Source: Streptomyces althioticus (lineage in GTDB: Bacteria; Actinomycetota; Actinomycetes; Streptomycetales; Streptomycetaceae). Taken from it: 64,000 nucleotides of DNA. A program made the position numbers and the translations under genes. The stretch is taken from contig BMSW01000001.1 of assembly GCA_014649355.1 (NCBI GenBank), positions 434,001 through 498,000 of the forward strand. Reading direction: 5' to 3'. Shown piece by piece: positions 62,866 through 64,000 of the stretch. The first letter of the stretch is position 1; the number at the start of each line of letters is the position of its first letter. The notes beneath the pieces are model-generated. The model was not told where the DNA came from, ran no database searches, and worked only from the letters and a program-made list of their open reading frames with translations.

Positions 62866-63431
62866 TCGCGCCCATGCCCGCAGCGCGCCCCGCCCGCATC
62901 CCCGGTCAGCGCGACGGCGCCGACGAGACGGTGGTGGCCGGCACCACGGTCGACCACCTCACCGAGACCTACCGCGTGCACTACCGCTCGCTGCTGGGCC
63001 TCGCCGCGCTGCTCCTCGACGACACGGCCTCCTGCGAGGACGTCGTCCAGGAGGCGTTCATCCGCGTCCACTCCGCCCGCAAACGCGTCCGTGACCCGGA
63101 GAAGACCCTGGCCTACCTGCGCCAGACGGTCGTGAACCTGTCCCGCAGCGCGCTGCGCCGCCGCATCCTCGGCCTCAAGCTGCTGTCCAAGCCCATGCCC
63201 GACATGGCGAGCGCGGAGGAGGGCGCGTACGACCAGCTCGAACGCGACTCCCTCATCAAGGCGATGAAGGGGCTTCAGCGCCGTCAGCGCGAGGTGCTGG
63301 TCCTGCGCTACTTCGCCGACATGACGGAGGCGCAGGTCGCCGAGACGCTCGGCATCTCGCTCGGCTCGGTCAAGGCGTACGGCTCACGCGGCATCGCCGC
63401 GCTGCGGGTGGCCATGGAGGCGTCGGCATGA
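62760..63431 (+). CDS. SigE-family sigma-70 factor
   Basis: A 223-residue ECF-like sigma factor: HYRSLLGLAALLLDDTASCE and VVQEAFIRVHSARKRVRDPE in region 2, LRQTVVNLSRSALRRRILGL after it, LQRRQREVLVLRYFADMTEA, QVAETLGISLGSVKAYGSRG in region 4. GTG 62760 is chosen, giving VAEVLDFTAPRG; GTG 62745 and ATG 62856 are alternatives. The next gene starts inside its stop (ATGA), as for a cognate anti-sigma or membrane partner. Confidence 0.9.
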   Translation: MAEVLDFTAPRGTAFRPPRGALRPRVAGASGGMPVIAPMPAARPARIPGQRDGADETVVAGTTVDHLTETYRVHYRSLLGLAALLLDDTASCEDVVQEAFIRVHSARKRVRDPEKTLAYLRQTVVNLSRSALRRRILGLKLLSKPMPDMASAEEGAYDQLERDSLIKAMKGLQRRQREVLVLRYFADMTEAQVAETLGISLGSVKAYGSRGIAALRVAMEASA

Positions 63432-64000
63432 GCGACGGCCAGGACGCGCGGGACCCGCGCCCCGAGGAACGCGAGCCGGAGGGCTCGCGGGGCTCCTCCG
63501 GGGGCGCGGCGGACACCGCGAAGGGCCAGGAGGCCGCGGACGGCCGTACGGCCGGCGCCGGCGAGAACTCCGCCGAAGGCGACGGCGACGGCGGATCCGA
63601 GAGCGACCGGCGCCCGGCCGGATCCGGACGTACGGCGGACGCCGTGGGGGAGGATGGCTCCGCGGCGGAGCCGCAGGCCGAGGACGGGGAGGACACCGCA
63701 CCGGACCGGGAACCGGAACAGGACGCGGAACCGGAAGCGGAGACGGAACCGGAAGCGGAGACGGACCCGGAAGCGGAGACGGACCCGGAAGCGGAAGTGG
63801 GTTTGGAGCCGGAGACGGACCGGGACGCGGAACCGGAGACGGACCGGGATGCGGACGCGGAACCGCAAACGGAAACGGACGCGGAACCGGCTGCCGCGGA
63901 ACGCCGTCCGGACCCTGCACGGGGCCCGGACCACGGGGGCGTGCCCGAGGGGGACGGGCTCGCGCGGCTGCGCGCGCTCGTGACACCGCACGGGCAGAAC
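63428..64000 (+). CDS. Acidic repeat protein downstream of the sigma factor (3' end outside window)
   Basis: At least 191 residues, open to the end of the window. It starts MSDGQDARDPRPEEREPEGS and becomes an acidic array of EPEAET/DPEAET units (18 nt), then EPETDRDA variants, before a first structured segment (LARLRALVTPHGQN). ATG 63428 overlaps the sigma stop. By position it may be an anti-sigma or membrane regulator; the visible part is only a disordered leader. Confidence 0.7.
   Translation, partial: MSDGQDARDPRPEEREPEGSRGSSGGAADTAKGQEAADGRTAGAGENSAEGDGDGGSESDRRPAGSGRTADAVGEDGSAAEPQAEDGEDTAPDREPEQDAEPEAETEPEAETDPEAETDPEAEVGLEPETDRDAEPETDRDADAEPQTETDAEPAAAERRPDPARGPDHGGVPEGDGLARLRALVTPHGQN
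63728..63890 (+). repeat. Imperfect 18-nt coding repeats for (E/D)PEAET
   Basis: Four consecutive 18-nt units at 63728-63799 encode EPEAET, EPEAET, DPEAET, DPEAEV, then degenerate longer units (EPETDRDA, EPETDRDADA, EPQTETDA) continue to about 63890. Highly acidic and prone to slippage. Confidence 0.85.

Noticed and set aside
63728..63890. CRISPR or satellite repeat
   Set aside because: 18-nt in-frame units coding for acidic hexapeptides; no spacers.

Overview
The window is chromosomal DNA from a Streptomyces species or a very close relative. The base composition is very GC-rich, most codons end in G or C, GTG and TTG starts are frequent, and the gene order is a typical Streptomyces core order: dnaJ-hspR, clpB, pyrE, fba, kynA-kynU, purA, ybaB-recR and ask-asd. 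I see no rRNA, tRNA, CRISPR array, insertion sequence, integrase or phage gene. All names are assigned from motifs read in the sequence; no database search was possible.

Layout. 1-2620: the end of the heat-shock operon (dnaJ, hspR) and a sugar-binding lipoprotein without its transporter. 2759-6504: an accessory island with three paralogous LuxR-type regulators, a secreted 74-residue peptide precursor carrying three DSSWG repeats, and a small Rieske-like protein that has lost its iron-sulfur ligands. 6581-9793: an F420-type oxidoreductase and clpB, the latter behind a perfect HspR operator (HAIR). 9920-15477: YbjN and DUF1707 proteins, a membrane protein, an ATPase / HTH / DUF397 regulatory set of the WhiJ-BldB type, a replication-initiator-like HTH protein and a MazF/PemK toxin-antitoxin pair. 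15485-24718: an aminotransferase, a thioredoxin-fold lipoprotein, a membrane-bound spermidine synthase, a repeat-bearing SRPBCC protein, an aldose epimerase, pyrE and fba.

24734-29870: an MFS exporter, DUF3151 and a full tryptophan-to-anthranilate kynurenine route. 30025-36324: a hydrolase, an acyltransferase and two tandem histidine kinase / response regulator pairs that share a 12-bp upstream motif. 36350-43567: VOC protein, P450, two Uma2 proteins around an ABC exporter with its MarR-type regulator, and a lipid-kinase-like protein. 43754-49701: purA, a GntR regulator with a class III aminotransferase, and a DJ-1/MarR pair with two palindromic operators. 49780-56373: an envelope-facing block of a Ser/Thr kinase, a lipoprotein, an LAxTG-anchored metalloprotease, a transmembrane ECF sigma factor with a lectin domain, and a SLATT membrane protein. 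56686-62407: ybaB, recR, DUF5063, a possible secreted peptide with membrane partner, and ask-asd. 62544-64000: a sigma-70 factor behind three phased direct repeats, followed by an acidic repeat protein that runs off the window.

The strongest candidate for an undescribed system is the LuxR / DSSWG-peptide / degenerate-Rieske island. It has the parts of a peptide-signalling unit: a secreted repeat precursor, divergently transcribed regulators with a putative ligand-binding domain, and a 10-bp phased direct repeat between them. The second and third candidates are the lectin-tailed membrane sigma factor and the secreted cationic peptide with its membrane neighbour.
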